Part shown: positions 40,830 to 50,234 of the stretch, in pieces
Layout of the letters: every line of letters begins with the position of its first letter
Numbering within the stretch: position 1 is the stretch's first letter
Assembly: GCA_020438295.1 (NCBI GenBank)
Contig: JAGQUV010000007.1
Coordinates: 1-64,000 of the forward strand
Direction of reading: 5' to 3'
DNA length: 64,000 nt
Source: Solirubrobacterales bacterium
GTDB lineage: Bacteria > Actinomycetota > Thermoleophilia > Solirubrobacterales > 70-9
Position numbers and translations under genes: made by a program
The notes under the pieces: model-generated
The model's input: only the letters and a program-made list of their open reading frames with translations
What the model was told of the DNA's origin: nothing
The model's database searches: none

Positions 40830-40903
40830 CGGGGCGTGGCGCAGTTTGGTAGCGCATTCGACTGGGGGTCGAAAGGTCGCTGGTTCAAATCCAGTCGCCC
40901 CGA
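40830..40903 (+). tRNA. tRNA-Pro (anticodon GGG)
   Basis: 74 bases. Acceptor CGGGGCG/CGCCCCG, discriminator A, D-arm GCGCAGTTTGGTAGCGC, anticodon stem TTCGA/TCGAA with loop CTGGGGG, T-arm CTGGTTCAAATCCAG. No encoded CCA. Confidence 0.95.
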
Positions 40904-41007
40904 TCAAATCTTCGAGAAGATCGTAACCGTGGAGGAGTGCGGACAGTACGCATCCGGGTCCTGTCCGGTTAGGCTGGGGTCGTCGAATCAATGCTCGCTT
41001 CTGGTCC

Positions 41008-41487
41008 ATGGAACTCAAGCCGAAACCGACAGAGAGCAAGAAGAAGGAATACGAGCGGGAGCTGGAGGCGTACCTGAGCGGCCTGCTCGAATCGGGGGAG
41101 ACCCTGCGGGGCTTCTGCGCCGCGTCGCGTCAGAAGAACCCCTTCTCCCAGTCCGTGGTGGCGTTGGCCACGACCGACCGACGCCTGATCGTCCAGACGC
41201 TTGACCGCAAGGGCCGGGCCAAGGGCGGCGAGGTCGTCTCGATCAGGCCGGACGAGCTCGCCTCGGCAAAGGCCGGCGGAATCGGTGGAGTGATAGACGA
41301 CCCAGCCTCCGCTGTGATGTCCCGCACCACGATCAAACTCAAGCTGAAGACGACCGGCGGAGAGAAGTTCAAGTTCATGCTGCTGGACGGGAGCGGGATC
41401 TTCGGGTCGTTCGGCGGCGGCGAGATGCAGCGTCAGGGAGTCGACGTGCTGATGCAGTTCCTGGGAGAGTCGGAGCCCTCGATCTGA
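41008..41487 (+). CDS. Hypothetical protein, PH-like fold possible
   Basis: 159 residues: a charged N-terminal helix, a helix E-L-E-A-Y-L-S-G-L-L, then repeated strands (V-V-A-L-A-T-T-D-R-R-L-I-V-Q, T-T-I-K-L-K-L-K-T, K-F-K-F-M-L-L) that look like a bacterial PH-type domain. The T-T-D-R-R-L-I-V motif recurs in such proteins. No catalytic residues. A TAGGCT about 30 bases upstream may be the -10 box. Confidence 0.6.
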   Translation: MELKPKPTESKKKEYERELEAYLSGLLESGETLRGFCAASRQKNPFSQSVVALATTDRRLIVQTLDRKGRAKGGEVVSIRPDELASAKAGGIGGVIDDPASAVMSRTTIKLKLKTTGGEKFKFMLLDGSGIFGSFGGGEMQRQGVDVLMQFLGESEPSI

Positions 41488-41500
41488 CCACTCTTCCCGG

Positions 41501-41515
41501 CCGGCTCCGAGCCGG
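41501..41515. terminator. Small hairpin between convergent genes
   Basis: CCGGCT, loop CCG, AGCCGG, followed by GGGTTG. It lies 14 bases after the stop at 41487. Confidence 0.4.
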
Positions 41516-41524
41516 GGTTGCGCC

Positions 41525-42022
41525 TCAGGCCACCTGCCCGGTGAAGTAGTCCGCCTGGGCCGGGTAGTAGTCGTCGAAGTCCGGCAGATCCCCGCCTTCG
41601 CGTGAGGCGACCAACATGTCGAGGTAGTACTCCCAGCCCGGGCCGATGCTGCCGACCGCGCCGGGGTCGTCGAGATGGTGAATCAGAGTCAGTTCGGCAC
41701 CGGCCGGCGATTCCTCGACAAGGGCCTCGAGCCGCCAGGCTCCCATTCCCGTTTCCACCGTCAATGCGAGCCGGTTCGGTGGCTCACAGGCTTCGATCCG
41801 GACCTCGCTCCAGGCGTCGCCCTCCTCGAACTCCATCCGCAGCCGGACCGTGTTGCCGGCAGCGCCGTCACCCTCCCAGGTGCCGAACCACCGGGCGGTC
41901 CGTTCGGGCTCGGTGATGCTGGCCCAGACATCGTCCCCTGTTGCTTCGAAGTTGCGTTTGACGAGCAGGTCGTACCGGCCTCCGCCGACCGCGGTCAGCC
42001 TGCCGGTCGGTTGCGGGGTCAT
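41525..42022 (-). CDS. SRPBCC / AHSA1-like protein
   Basis: 165 residues of the START-like helix-grip fold: N-terminal strand F-E-A-T-G-D-D-V-W-A-S-I-T-E-P-E-R-T-A-R-W-F, G-N-T-V-R-L-R-M-E-F, and L-T-L-I-H-H-L-D-D before the long C-terminal helix. These proteins bind hydrophobic ligands; no specific substrate can be assigned. The ribosome site GGAGACC precedes the ATG. Confidence 0.85.
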   Translation of the reverse strand: MTPQPTGRLTAVGGGRYDLLVKRNFEATGDDVWASITEPERTARWFGTWEGDGAAGNTVRLRMEFEEGDAWSEVRIEACEPPNRLALTVETGMGAWRLEALVEESPAGAELTLIHHLDDPGAVGSIGPGWEYYLDMLVASREGGDLPDFDDYYPAQADYFTGQVA

Positions 42023-42116
42023 AAGGTCTCCCCGTCTCCACTGTGCCGGCGCCGTCCCTTATCGGGGCGGCGCAATTCGATGTGAGGTGGCTTCAACATC
42101 TTCTGCCGGGTGCCAG

Positions 42117-43541
42117 TCAGGCGCTGGCCCGCGAGAGTTTTCGGCGGAGGCGGCCGGCGAGCCCCGAACCGGTGCCGCTTTCGCTGGTCCGCTTGCGGCA
42201 GAGCTCCAGTGCGTGAGCGTAGCGCCAGAAGTCGACCTGCATGGTGTGGCGGTCGGAGCGTACGTAGCGCCTGGCCATCGCCGCCTGGTCGGCCGCGATC
42301 CATTCGGCGATCTCCGGCTCCGGAGGGACCACGCAGGCACCGGTGATCAGGTCGCCGACCCATTCGGACTGCATCTCGGTGAGCGGGATGTTCGAGCCGA
42401 CGGTCTGCACGAAGCCGATGAAGTAGAGGCCGGGCAGGTCGGGCGTCAGGACCCGCTGGTACAGCGGCATCCTGTTCCCGGCCGGGTCGTAGAGATCGGC
42501 GGCCAGGAACGGCAGGGCCACCCTGTATCCGGTCGCATAGACCACCAGGTCGGCCTCGATCGAGCTGCCGTCGGCGAATCGCACTGTCTCGCCATCGAAA
42601 CGCTCGATCCCGGGCTTGATCGCGATGTCGCCGTGCCCGACCCGGTCGCAGAACTCCGATGACACGGTCGGATGAGCCGAGAGCAGCCGGTGGTCCGGCT
42701 CGGGCAGGCCGCGGTCCTGGGGCCGGCCGGTACTCATCCGCTGGATCACCTCGTAGAGCTTGCGTTCGAGCGGGAACGGGAGGTAGGCGTTGAGCGGCGA
42801 GCCGAACTGGTCGATCGGCCTTCCGAACGCGTACTTCGGCAGCACGTGGACGCCATGGCGGGTCACGACGGTGACGCTCCGGGCCAGCTTGGTCGCATCG
42901 CAGGCGATGTCCATGCCGGAGTTGCCAACCCCGATCACCAGCACGTCCTTGTCCTCGAACACTTCCGGCTCGACGTACTCGTGGGCGTGGAACGACTGGC
43001 CGGTGAACTGCCCGGGAAAGTCGGGAGTCCGCGGTTCACTGTGGTGGCCGTTGGCCACGACCACGTGGCGGTAAGTCCCGGCGCCTTCCCGAGTTGTGAC
43101 CGCCCACCCGCTTTGCCCCGGCCTGCCGGCGCCGCTCAGCGTTTCGACCTTCTCCACCGGGGTATTGAACGTGACGCGTCCGGTCAGGTCGAAGTGATCG
43201 GCAAAGTCCTGAAAGTACCTGGCCATCAGTTCGTGGGACGGGTAGTCGGGCCAGTCGGCCGGCATCGGGAACGAGGGATACTGGGTCAGCGGCCTGGAAC
43301 TGTTCAGATGCAGGGTCTCGTAGGCCGCGGCGCCGCCGTTGTCGTTGTCGATTCGCCAAAGCCCCCCGACCATTGAGCCCTTCTCGAACCAGTCGAAGCT
43401 GATCCCACGGTCGGCCAGTGCCTTGGCCGCGGCCAGCCCGGCGGGGCCGGCCCCGATCACACAGGCATCGGCGTCAAAGGCGTTTGCTTGGTCGGTATGG
43501 GTCTCGCTCAAAGCTCTGCACCCGGGTAGCGGAGGCACCAA
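42117..43541 (-). CDS. Flavin-containing (FMO-like) NAD(P)-dependent monooxygenase
   Basis: 474 residues with two Rossmann motifs: FAD site G-A-G-P-A-G-L-A near residue 30 and NADPH site G-V-G-N-S-G-M-D near residue 207. Between them lie an FMO-type H-S-R-x-F-like segment (seen as Q-S-F-H-A-H-E-Y) and the A-T-G-Y late motif. It belongs to the FMO/Baeyer-Villiger group; N-oxidation, S-oxidation or ketone oxidation cannot be told apart. The start could be TTG 43541 or GTG 43538, neither with a ribosome site. Confidence 0.85.
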   Translation of the reverse strand: MVPPLPGCRALSETHTDQANAFDADACVIGAGPAGLAAAKALADRGISFDWFEKGSMVGGLWRIDNDNGGAAAYETLHLNSSRPLTQYPSFPMPADWPDYPSHELMARYFQDFADHFDLTGRVTFNTPVEKVETLSGAGRPGQSGWAVTTREGAGTYRHVVVANGHHSEPRTPDFPGQFTGQSFHAHEYVEPEVFEDKDVLVIGVGNSGMDIACDATKLARSVTVVTRHGVHVLPKYAFGRPIDQFGSPLNAYLPFPLERKLYEVIQRMSTGRPQDRGLPEPDHRLLSAHPTVSSEFCDRVGHGDIAIKPGIERFDGETVRFADGSSIEADLVVYATGYRVALPFLAADLYDPAGNRMPLYQRVLTPDLPGLYFIGFVQTVGSNIPLTEMQSEWVGDLITGACVVPPEPEIAEWIAADQAAMARRYVRSDRHTMQVDFWRYAHALELCRKRTSESGTGSGLAGRLRRKLSRASA

Positions 43542-43596
43542 TTCAACAGCAACGACCGCCCGCAGGCCCGACCGGCCCGCGCAGGCCCGACCGGGC

Positions 43597-44289
43597 TCAC
43601 GCCATCGCTTCCTTGACGCCGCGGTTGATCAGCCAGATGTTGACCGGATACGTGGTCAGGAATCCCAGCACCATGCCGACCTGCATCATCAGCCAGTAGG
43701 TGGCGGTGTCGGGAAACAGGTGGGGATCGGTGAACAGGACCAGCTGTGTTATCGCCATCCAGCCGAACAGCCCGATTTCAAAGGCCGAAAGTGAGACCAC
43801 GTCGGCCTTGAATGCCCGGCCCAGCAGCTGCCCGGCACCGAGGTCCGGCTGCATCGGGCGAATCGCCCACACCTGGAAGCCGATCCCGATCGAGAGGGCG
43901 AGGACATAGCTGAACAGGTATTCCCAAGGCAGTGCGAGACCGGCGACGGTCAGCCCCAGGGCGAAGACCAGCCAGGCGGCGATGATGTCGCCGAGCGTAC
44001 ACCCGCCGCCGCAGTGGCTGGCGCTTATCGCGACGCGCACTCGCATCGGACGTTCGCCTGCCGGCCCGTTCTCGGCTTCGTATTTCGGGCTTTTCGCCTT
44101 GCCCCACCTGAAGTACGCCCACAGTCCGACCGGGCCCATGTAGAGGGCGGTGATCGGCCAGACCGCCTCCATCACGCCCATGCGCTGGCGGAATCCCCGG
44201 CCGAAGATGTCCCAGACGATCACGGCGGCGCAGACGAACGCCACGCCGAGCGAGATCCATGCGACGGTTTCCAGCCAGCCGGGTGGCAC
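43597..44289 (-). CDS. DUF4396 membrane protein
   Basis: 230 residues, about six hydrophobic helices. The central S-H-C-G-G-G-C-T-L-G-D-I segment is the hallmark of DUF4396, where the His and two Cys may bind a metal. The family's function is not established. GTG 44289 has a TAGGCT box 6 bases upstream, which supports this start and a leaderless mRNA. Confidence 0.8.
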   Translation of the reverse strand: MPPGWLETVAWISLGVAFVCAAVIVWDIFGRGFRQRMGVMEAVWPITALYMGPVGLWAYFRWGKAKSPKYEAENGPAGERPMRVRVAISASHCGGGCTLGDIIAAWLVFALGLTVAGLALPWEYLFSYVLALSIGIGFQVWAIRPMQPDLGAGQLLGRAFKADVVSLSAFEIGLFGWMAITQLVLFTDPHLFPDTATYWLMMQVGMVLGFLTTYPVNIWLINRGVKEAMA

Positions 44290-44295
44290 TCGAAG

Positions 44296-44301
44296 AGCCT
44301 A
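44296..44301 (-). promoter_or_regulatory. -10 box TAGGCT, leaderless start
   Basis: On the minus strand TAGGCT ends 6 bases before GTG 44289. Confidence 0.5.
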
Positions 44302-44368
44302 AACCGGAGCCGCATCGCTCGCCACCGCCGTGACGACCCCGGAGCCGACCGCCCACTCGCGATGACTT

Positions 44369-45589
44369 TCAGTAGGCAGGGTCCCGTTCGATCGGGCAGG
44401 TCATGCAGCGGGGACCGCCGCGACCGCGGCCCAGTTCGAATCCCTCGATCTCGATCACCTCGATCCCCTCCCTGCGCAGGCGGGCGTTGGTGTTTACGTT
44501 GCGTTCGTAGGCGATCACCACGCCGGGTTCTACGCAGACCACGTTGTTGCCGTCGTCCCACTGCTCGCGCAGGGTGCCGAACGGATCGCCTCCGGTCGGG
44601 ATCACCCGGATCGAGTCGATCCCGAGCGCGACCTCGACCGCCCGGACGACCCCCCCTTCGAATTCCTCCGCGACCGGGAGGTCGGGATCGTCACCCGGTC
44701 TCAGGGTCCAGACCCGGGCCTGCTCGACCACGTCGGGAAACAGGGTCACGGCATCGCGGTCCAGCATCGTGAAGACGGTGTCGAGATGCATGAACGACCT
44801 GGTCTGCGGCAGCATCACCGCGATCACCCGTGAAGCGGAGCCGGCCTGGAAGAGCCGGCGGGCGATCAGGGCGACGGCCTGTGGCGTGGTGCGTTCGCTC
44901 ATTCCGAACATGACCACACCGTTGCCGAGTGGCATCACGTCGCCACCCTCGACCGTGGCCGGCCCCCAGTCGGTCTCGACCCCGCCGTACCAGACTTCGA
45001 ACGGCTGGTCGGCGAAGAGCGGATGGTGGCGGTAGATCGCTTCCACAAGTACCGTTTCGGGCCGCCGGGCACGCCGGGCCATCGGGTTCAGGGTGACCCC
45101 GTTGAAGATCCAGGACGACGGATCCCTCTGAAACATGAAGTTGGTCAGTGGAGGGACCAACAGCTCACCGCTGATGCTGGCGTCGTAGTTCAGGCCCGAG
45201 GCTCCTTCCAGGTCTTCTTTGGTTATGCCGCCGATCAGGAAATCGGCGACCTCATCCGGCGCCGCGGACCTCGCCCACTCGTGGCGGTTGCGCGCCAGGT
45301 GGACCCCGACGTGCCGTTCGCTCAGAGCCTGGTCGACGACCCAGTCGCGGGCCTCCGGAATCGCCAGGACCCCGGCCAGCAGCTCCTCGGCGTAGTGGAC
45401 CTCGACCCCCCGTGCGCGCAGGACATCGACGAAGGCTTGGTGCTCGGCCTTGGCCCGCTTGACCCAGATCACGTCCTCGAACAGCAGTTCGGCCGCGTTC
45501 TCCGGGGTGAGCCGGGTGTGTTCGAGGCCCGGTCGGTGAACGATCACGCGGCGAAGCAGTCCGACTTCCGACGCTGCGTTGAGTGGCAT
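44369..45589 (-). CDS. arcA: Arginine deiminase
   Basis: 406 residues, usual for ADI, which hydrolyses arginine to citrulline and ammonia. Family motifs: F-M-F-Q-R-D-P, E-G-G-D-V, H-L-D-T-V-F and the catalytic cysteine in G-P-R-C-M-T-C-P near the C-terminus. It starts 5 bases after the carbamate kinase stop, so the two form an operon. No ornithine carbamoyltransferase (arcB) or arginine/ornithine antiporter is adjacent. Confidence 0.95.
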   Translation of the reverse strand: MPLNAASEVGLLRRVIVHRPGLEHTRLTPENAAELLFEDVIWVKRAKAEHQAFVDVLRARGVEVHYAEELLAGVLAIPEARDWVVDQALSERHVGVHLARNRHEWARSAAPDEVADFLIGGITKEDLEGASGLNYDASISGELLVPPLTNFMFQRDPSSWIFNGVTLNPMARRARRPETVLVEAIYRHHPLFADQPFEVWYGGVETDWGPATVEGGDVMPLGNGVVMFGMSERTTPQAVALIARRLFQAGSASRVIAVMLPQTRSFMHLDTVFTMLDRDAVTLFPDVVEQARVWTLRPGDDPDLPVAEEFEGGVVRAVEVALGIDSIRVIPTGGDPFGTLREQWDDGNNVVCVEPGVVIAYERNVNTNARLRREGIEVIEIEGFELGRGRGGPRCMTCPIERDPAY

Positions 45590-45594
45590 GGAGC

Positions 45595-46548
45595 TCAGTC
45601 GCCTTTCTCTCGGAATGATCGGCCGGCGGCCGGGCTGCCGGTTCCGACCTGGGTGCCGGCGGATCCGTCCAGCAGCCCGGGAAGATCTTCCAGGGAGCCG
45701 ATCGCAGCGCGCCGGCCGGTCGTCTCGACCATCCGGCAGGCAGCCTCGACCTTGGGTCCCATCGAGCCGGCCGGGAAGTCGCTGCTTCGCAGCCGCTCGG
45801 GGGTGGTTTGGCCGATGGCCCGCTGTCCGGCGGAACCCCAGTCGAGATAGACCGCGTCGACGTCGGTCGCCAGAACCAGCAGTTCGGCCTCGAGATCGAT
45901 CGCCAGCCGGGCCGAACAGAGATCCTTGTCGATCACCGCCTCGACACCGCGGTGGCCGGAACCCTGCTCGACCACCGGAATGCCGCCCCCGCCGGCGCAG
46001 ACGACCAGGAAGCCCGACTCCGAAAGCCGCCGGATCGCCGGCAGCTGCACGATGCTCCGGGGCTCGGGGGAAGGGACGACTCGCCGGAACCCGTCGCCGT
46101 CCGGTCTGATCGTCCAGCCCCGCTCGCGTTCGAGCACCCCGGCCGCATCCCGGTCGTAGACCGGGCCGATGAACTTGGTCGGGTCATCGAACGCGGGATC
46201 GTCCTCGCGGACCACGACCCGAGTGATCAGGGCGACCGTGTCACGATCATCGATCGCATTGTCCAGCTCGAGCTCGATCACATATCCGATCTGGCCGGCA
46301 CTCTCGGCGTCCAGGACGTCGAGCGGATAGGGGGCGACCGCCTCGTATGCATCGCTCATCAGCGCCAGCAGTCCCACCTGCGGCCCGTTCCCGTGGGTGA
46401 CCACCAGCCGGCGGGCCTCGGCCACCGGTGCGAGCGTCTCGGCCGCGCGTCTGGCCGCGCGGAGCTGCGCCGCCGCCTCGGGCGCCTCGCCGCGCGGGAG
46501 CAGCGCGTTGCCGCCGAGCGCGACCACCGCCGTCCCGTCCGATTTCAC
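45595..46548 (-). CDS. arcC: Carbamate kinase
   Basis: 317 residues of the amino-acid kinase family: A-L-G-G-N-A-L near the N-terminus, T-H-G-N-G-P-Q-V-G, and C-A-G-G-G-G-I-P for carbamoyl-phosphate binding. It makes ATP from carbamoyl phosphate in the arginine deiminase route. It precedes arcA. TAGGAT in the upstream region may be the -10 box, with a leader that carries TTGAGG before the GTG. Confidence 0.93.
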   Translation of the reverse strand: MKSDGTAVVALGGNALLPRGEAPEAAAQLRAARRAAETLAPVAEARRLVVTHGNGPQVGLLALMSDAYEAVAPYPLDVLDAESAGQIGYVIELELDNAIDDRDTVALITRVVVREDDPAFDDPTKFIGPVYDRDAAGVLERERGWTIRPDGDGFRRVVPSPEPRSIVQLPAIRRLSESGFLVVCAGGGGIPVVEQGSGHRGVEAVIDKDLCSARLAIDLEAELLVLATDVDAVYLDWGSAGQRAIGQTTPERLRSSDFPAGSMGPKVEAACRMVETTGRRAAIGSLEDLPGLLDGSAGTQVGTGSPAAGRSFREKGD

Positions 46549-46669
46549 CGGCGCCTCAATGCGTGGATAGACGACACGGCCGCATCCTAGACCCGTTCCG
46601 GGCGGGCGGCTACCGGTTATCCGGCCCCATCGCGGAATTCAGCTCGGGCGGCACGGCCGCAGACGACGG

Positions 46670-47809
46670 TCAGGCGCCGGCCGGCAGACTCCGCGGGTGC
46701 TCTGCCCGGAGGCTGCGGGCGGGACTTCCGGCCAGCCCCACTCTGGCGTCGAGGAACTCGCTTTCGACGCCGCGAATCGTCTGCTCCGCCCAGGCCGGGG
46801 ACAGCGCCGCCGGCACCGCCCGGGCGATCACCTGCAGCCGTCCACTCGGACCCGGCCACGGTGAATGTCCGGTTTTCAGGGCGCAGTCCCGGTAGTGAAG
46901 GTCGGTGAACAGGATCATCAACACCGCGGCGGCCCTGACCGGGGCGGTACCGCCGAGATCGAGGTCCTCGTAGAGGCGCCGGTATGCCGGAGCGCGGTCG
47001 AGGGCCATTGCCAGGTACTCCTCGCGAACGGTGCGGACCATGGTCCCCGCTTCCGGATCGGTCCCGGACCTTCCGAGATAGGGCTTGAGCGCCGGGTGAT
47101 AGGAGATGCCGCGCTCGAGATCACGCTCGATGTCACGCGAGATGTTGGCCAGCTGGATCATCTCGCTGACCAGCAAGGCATCTTCGCGGGCCGTTTCGCT
47201 CAGTTCACCGTGGGCGATCTGGCTCAGCGTGAACAGAGCCGGGTAGCCGATCACGTTCCTGCAGTACCGCGTCAGCTGCCGCTCGTCGAGCAGCACCCCC
47301 CCCTGGTGGGCGAACGCCGCGGCCGACCAGATCATGCCGTCGGCCATCGCCCGGACCAGATCCGAAATCTGCCGCCGCACCCCGGGCGCCAGCGATTCGA
47401 AGACCGAGTCGACCAGCCGGTATCGAGAGATCAGCAGCAGGTAGACCCGGTCGCGGGCGTCCCTGGCCAACGATTCAGGGATCCCGGCAGGTGGTTCCGG
47501 GGATTCCGACTCGAATCGCCGTGAGAAACGGCCCAGCTCGGCCGCGCACTCGTCCGGATCGGTGATCAGATCCTCGTAGGTGTCGAGCATGCGGCAATAC
47601 AGGTAGGCGACCGCCGCCGCCCTGGCCTGGTCGGGAGGCAGCACTGCGATGCTTGCGGCGAAGCTGCGTGCAGCGTGGGGCAGCACCTTCCAGACGAAGC
47701 GCTCGGGGTCGGTTTCGCGGGCCAGCCGCTCCAGGTCGGGATGGCTGCGGTCAACGGTCAGGCCGCGCAGGATAAGGGCCGGTCCGATCGTGCGGTTACG
47801 TCTCCTCAC
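46670..47809 (-). CDS. Squalene/phytoene synthase family protein
   Basis: 379 residues of the head-to-head prenyl synthase fold. First Asp-rich motif D-T-Y-E-D (after Y-C-R-M-L), second N-I-S-R-D-I-E-R-D, plus F-S-R-R in the A-L-I-S type loop. Both metal sites look intact. Whether it makes squalene, phytoene or a related C30/C40 product cannot be told; no carotenoid or hopanoid gene lies next to it. GTG 47809 has a TAGGTT box 6 bases upstream. Confidence 0.85.
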   Translation of the reverse strand: MRRRNRTIGPALILRGLTVDRSHPDLERLARETDPERFVWKVLPHAARSFAASIAVLPPDQARAAAVAYLYCRMLDTYEDLITDPDECAAELGRFSRRFESESPEPPAGIPESLARDARDRVYLLLISRYRLVDSVFESLAPGVRRQISDLVRAMADGMIWSAAAFAHQGGVLLDERQLTRYCRNVIGYPALFTLSQIAHGELSETAREDALLVSEMIQLANISRDIERDLERGISYHPALKPYLGRSGTDPEAGTMVRTVREEYLAMALDRAPAYRRLYEDLDLGGTAPVRAAAVLMILFTDLHYRDCALKTGHSPWPGPSGRLQVIARAVPAALSPAWAEQTIRGVESEFLDARVGLAGSPARSLRAEHPRSLPAGA

Positions 47810-47815
47810 CGCTCA

Positions 47816-47821
47816 AACCTA
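47816..47821 (-). promoter_or_regulatory. -10 box TAGGTT, leaderless start
   Basis: On the minus strand TAGGTT ends 6 bases before GTG 47809. Confidence 0.5.
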
Positions 47822-47866
47822 GCAGCGGGTGCTGCCTGCCCGGCCGGGCCGCGTCGATTCGGAATA

Positions 47867-49531
47867 ATGCGGATCGATGGGCAAGCGATCCCCGGCACAA
47901 GCAAGTTGAGCCTGGCCAGCGAGATCCTGGGCAGGCGGCTCGGCCTACCGGTTCCGGAAACCCGAGACGTGGTGGTGCACCGGGACATCGAGATCCCGAT
48001 GGATGACGGCACCATTCTGCTCGCCAACCGCTACACGCCCCGGGACGAGAGGCCGCGTCCGACCATCCTGGTCCGCTCGCCGTACGGGCGAGGGGCGCTG
48101 TTCGGTCTGATCTACGGCCGGCTCTTCGCCGAGCGCGGCTTCCAGAGCGTGGTCCAGAGCGTGCGCGGGACCTTCGGCTCGGGTGGCGAGTTCCAGCCGT
48201 TCAACGAACGGGCCGATGGTCTGGCGACAATCGGCTGGATCGAGCGGCAGCCCTGGTTCGACGGCCGGCTGGCGATGGCCGGGGCGAGCTATCTCGGGAT
48301 AGCGCAATGGGCCGTGGCACACGAGGCCGGCGACCGGCTGGACGCGCTCGCCTTCTCGATCACCGCGTCACAAGTCCAGGGCCAGGCCCTGGGTGGTGGG
48401 CCGATCTCCCTGGAGACCACGGTGGCCTGGACGATGATCCTCGATGCCCAGGAAGGACGGCTGGGCCCGATCGGCACGCTCGGTCGCCTGCGCAAGCTGC
48501 CCCGCCTGGTCGACGACCTCCCGATCGGCGGGCTCGACGCGGTCGCTACGGGGAAATCTCTGCCGTTCTTCGCCGAGTGGATGGCGCATACCCGGCCCGA
48601 CGACCCCTACTGGGCCGAGCGTGACTTCTCGGCCGGGGTGGTGGAGACCAAGGCGCCGGCCCAGTTCGTCGGGGGGAGGTACGACATCTTCCTGCCCTGG
48701 ATGCTGGACGACTTCGTCACGCTCCAGAACGCGGGCCGCAGACCGCAACTGGTGATCGGTCCGTGGGCCCATATGTCGCCGGGCCTGCTCCGGTCCGGCA
48801 CCCGCGAGGCGCTCGCCTGGCTTCGTGCCCATCTGCTCGGTGACCGGAGCCTGCTTCACGACGCCCCGGTGAGGGTCCATGTCGGGGGCTCCAGGATCTG
48901 GCGCGAATTCGAAACCTGGCCTCCCGATTCGCAAAGCGTGCGGTTCCATCTTCACCCCGGCCGACGACTGGCCCGCAAGGCACCGGACGAGCCTGCCGAC
49001 GACGGGTATTACTACGACCCGGCGTTGCCGACCCCGTCTGTCGGCGGACCGGGACTGCTGGCCAATGCGCCGGTCGTGGACAACGGGGCCCTGGAGGCGA
49101 GGGCGGACGTGCTCGCCTATACCACCGAGCCGCTGGACGACGACTTCGAAGCGATCGGTCCGGTCTCGGTCGAGATCTGGGTCCGGTCGGACCGTGAGCA
49201 CTTCGACCTGTTCGCCCGGGTCTGCGACGTCCTGCCGGACGGCACCTCGCTGAACGTCTGCGACGCGATCGACCGGATTTCGCCCGACAATGGTGGCAAC
49301 ACCACCGGCGATCCGGTCAGGGTGAGCTTCGAACTGTGGCCGATCGCCCATCGCTTCGCTGCCGGCCACAGGATCCGCCTCCAGGTCTCCAGCGGCGCCC
49401 ACCCCAGGTACGCGCGCAACACCGGGACCGGCGAGGACATCGCTACCGCGACCAGGGTGATCACGTCCCACCAGCAGGTGCTTCACGGCCCCGAACATCC
49501 GTCGTCGGTGGTTCTGCCGATGGTCGACTGA
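47867..49531 (+). CDS. CocE/NonD-family hydrolase
   Basis: 554 residues of the X-Pro dipeptidyl-peptidase S15 / cocaine-esterase family. N-terminal alpha/beta-hydrolase with R-S-P-Y-G-R-G and nucleophile G-A-S-Y-L-G, a helical cap, then the C-terminal jelly-roll domain (from V-S-V-E-I-W-V to R-I-R-L-Q-V-S-S-G-A-H). It would cut an acyl ester or amide; the substrate is unknown. The frame is open to 47675, but that part overlaps the divergent prenyl synthase, so ATG 47867 is used. Confidence 0.85.
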   Translation: MRIDGQAIPGTSKLSLASEILGRRLGLPVPETRDVVVHRDIEIPMDDGTILLANRYTPRDERPRPTILVRSPYGRGALFGLIYGRLFAERGFQSVVQSVRGTFGSGGEFQPFNERADGLATIGWIERQPWFDGRLAMAGASYLGIAQWAVAHEAGDRLDALAFSITASQVQGQALGGGPISLETTVAWTMILDAQEGRLGPIGTLGRLRKLPRLVDDLPIGGLDAVATGKSLPFFAEWMAHTRPDDPYWAERDFSAGVVETKAPAQFVGGRYDIFLPWMLDDFVTLQNAGRRPQLVIGPWAHMSPGLLRSGTREALAWLRAHLLGDRSLLHDAPVRVHVGGSRIWREFETWPPDSQSVRFHLHPGRRLARKAPDEPADDGYYYDPALPTPSVGGPGLLANAPVVDNGALEARADVLAYTTEPLDDDFEAIGPVSVEIWVRSDREHFDLFARVCDVLPDGTSLNVCDAIDRISPDNGGNTTGDPVRVSFELWPIAHRFAAGHRIRLQVSSGAHPRYARNTGTGEDIATATRVITSHQQVLHGPEHPSSVVLPMVD

Positions 49532-49568
49532 GTACTGCGCGCCGACTCGGGCCGGACCTTCGGCCGGC

Positions 49569-50090
49569 TCAGCGCTTAAGCTTCACCGTCCACTTGCCGC
49601 TGCCGGAGCAGAGCTCACCGTCTGCCGGGAAGAACGGGTTGAAGACGAAATTGAACTTGCTCGCCTGGAAGCTGCCTTTCGCCTTCTTCCGGCTGACGAA
49701 CTTCCCGCTTATCTTCCATGAGACGTCGTTCTTGTCGGTTCCCTTGGCCGCGAACTTGCCGTTCCGTTTCACCGGAATCTTCTTGGTGGACCGCATCGCC
49801 ACGAGCACGGGACCGCGAATGTGGCCGTCGGAGCTTCGCTGGCAGGTGGCCTGGACCCCGGCATCGAGCCGCTTGATCTTCTTCGGTGTCGTCTTCATGA
49901 CGATCCGGGCGAAGGTGCCGACCTTTCCCTTGTACCGGCCAGAATTGGGTTTCGCACTTGCCGTAGCCCTCGGATCCGGGTCGGCGGCCGGCGAGTCGCT
50001 GTCCGATGCGAGTCCGGGCCCTACCGGGATGATTCCGATGGTGAAGGCGGTCGCGACGGCGAGCGCCAAGCTGTTTCTCCTTCCAGTCAT
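49569..50090 (-). CDS. Secreted hypothetical protein
   Basis: 173 residues with a signal peptide and an Asp/Ser/Pro linker. The mature part is basic with repeated strands (G-K-V-G-T-F-A-R-I-V-M, G-K-F-A-A-K-G-T-D, G-S-F-Q-A-S-K-F-N-F) and two cysteines, like the small beta-barrel surface domains of this lineage. ATG 50090 follows AAGGAGG closely. The open frame continues to 51251 on this strand only as a shadow of the ABC transporter gene. Confidence 0.65.
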   Translation of the reverse strand: MTGRRNSLALAVATAFTIGIIPVGPGLASDSDSPAADPDPRATASAKPNSGRYKGKVGTFARIVMKTTPKKIKRLDAGVQATCQRSSDGHIRGPVLVAMRSTKKIPVKRNGKFAAKGTDKNDVSWKISGKFVSRKKAKGSFQASKFNFVFNPFFPADGELCSGSGKWTVKLKR

Positions 50091-50220
50091 CGTCCTCCTT
50101 TGAAAACCATACCCCCCGCCCGTCGGCTCGGGTAGCGGGCCGAATCGCCCGTTGTGAGCGGTTCCGGGCCGGGCCTCTCGAACAAACATAGCCGACCGTT
50201 GTCCGGGCAACCGGGACATG

Positions 50221-50226
50221 TAGTTT
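50221..50226 (+). promoter_or_regulatory. -10 box TAGTTT, leaderless start
   Basis: TAGTTT ends 8 bases before GTG 50235. Confidence 0.35.
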
Positions 50227-50234
50227 TCGGGATC

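Noticed and set aside
37839-40903. An integrated element bounded by duplicated tRNA 3' ends.
   Set aside because: The tRNAs are of different identity and I found no repeated 3'-end segment or integrase between them.
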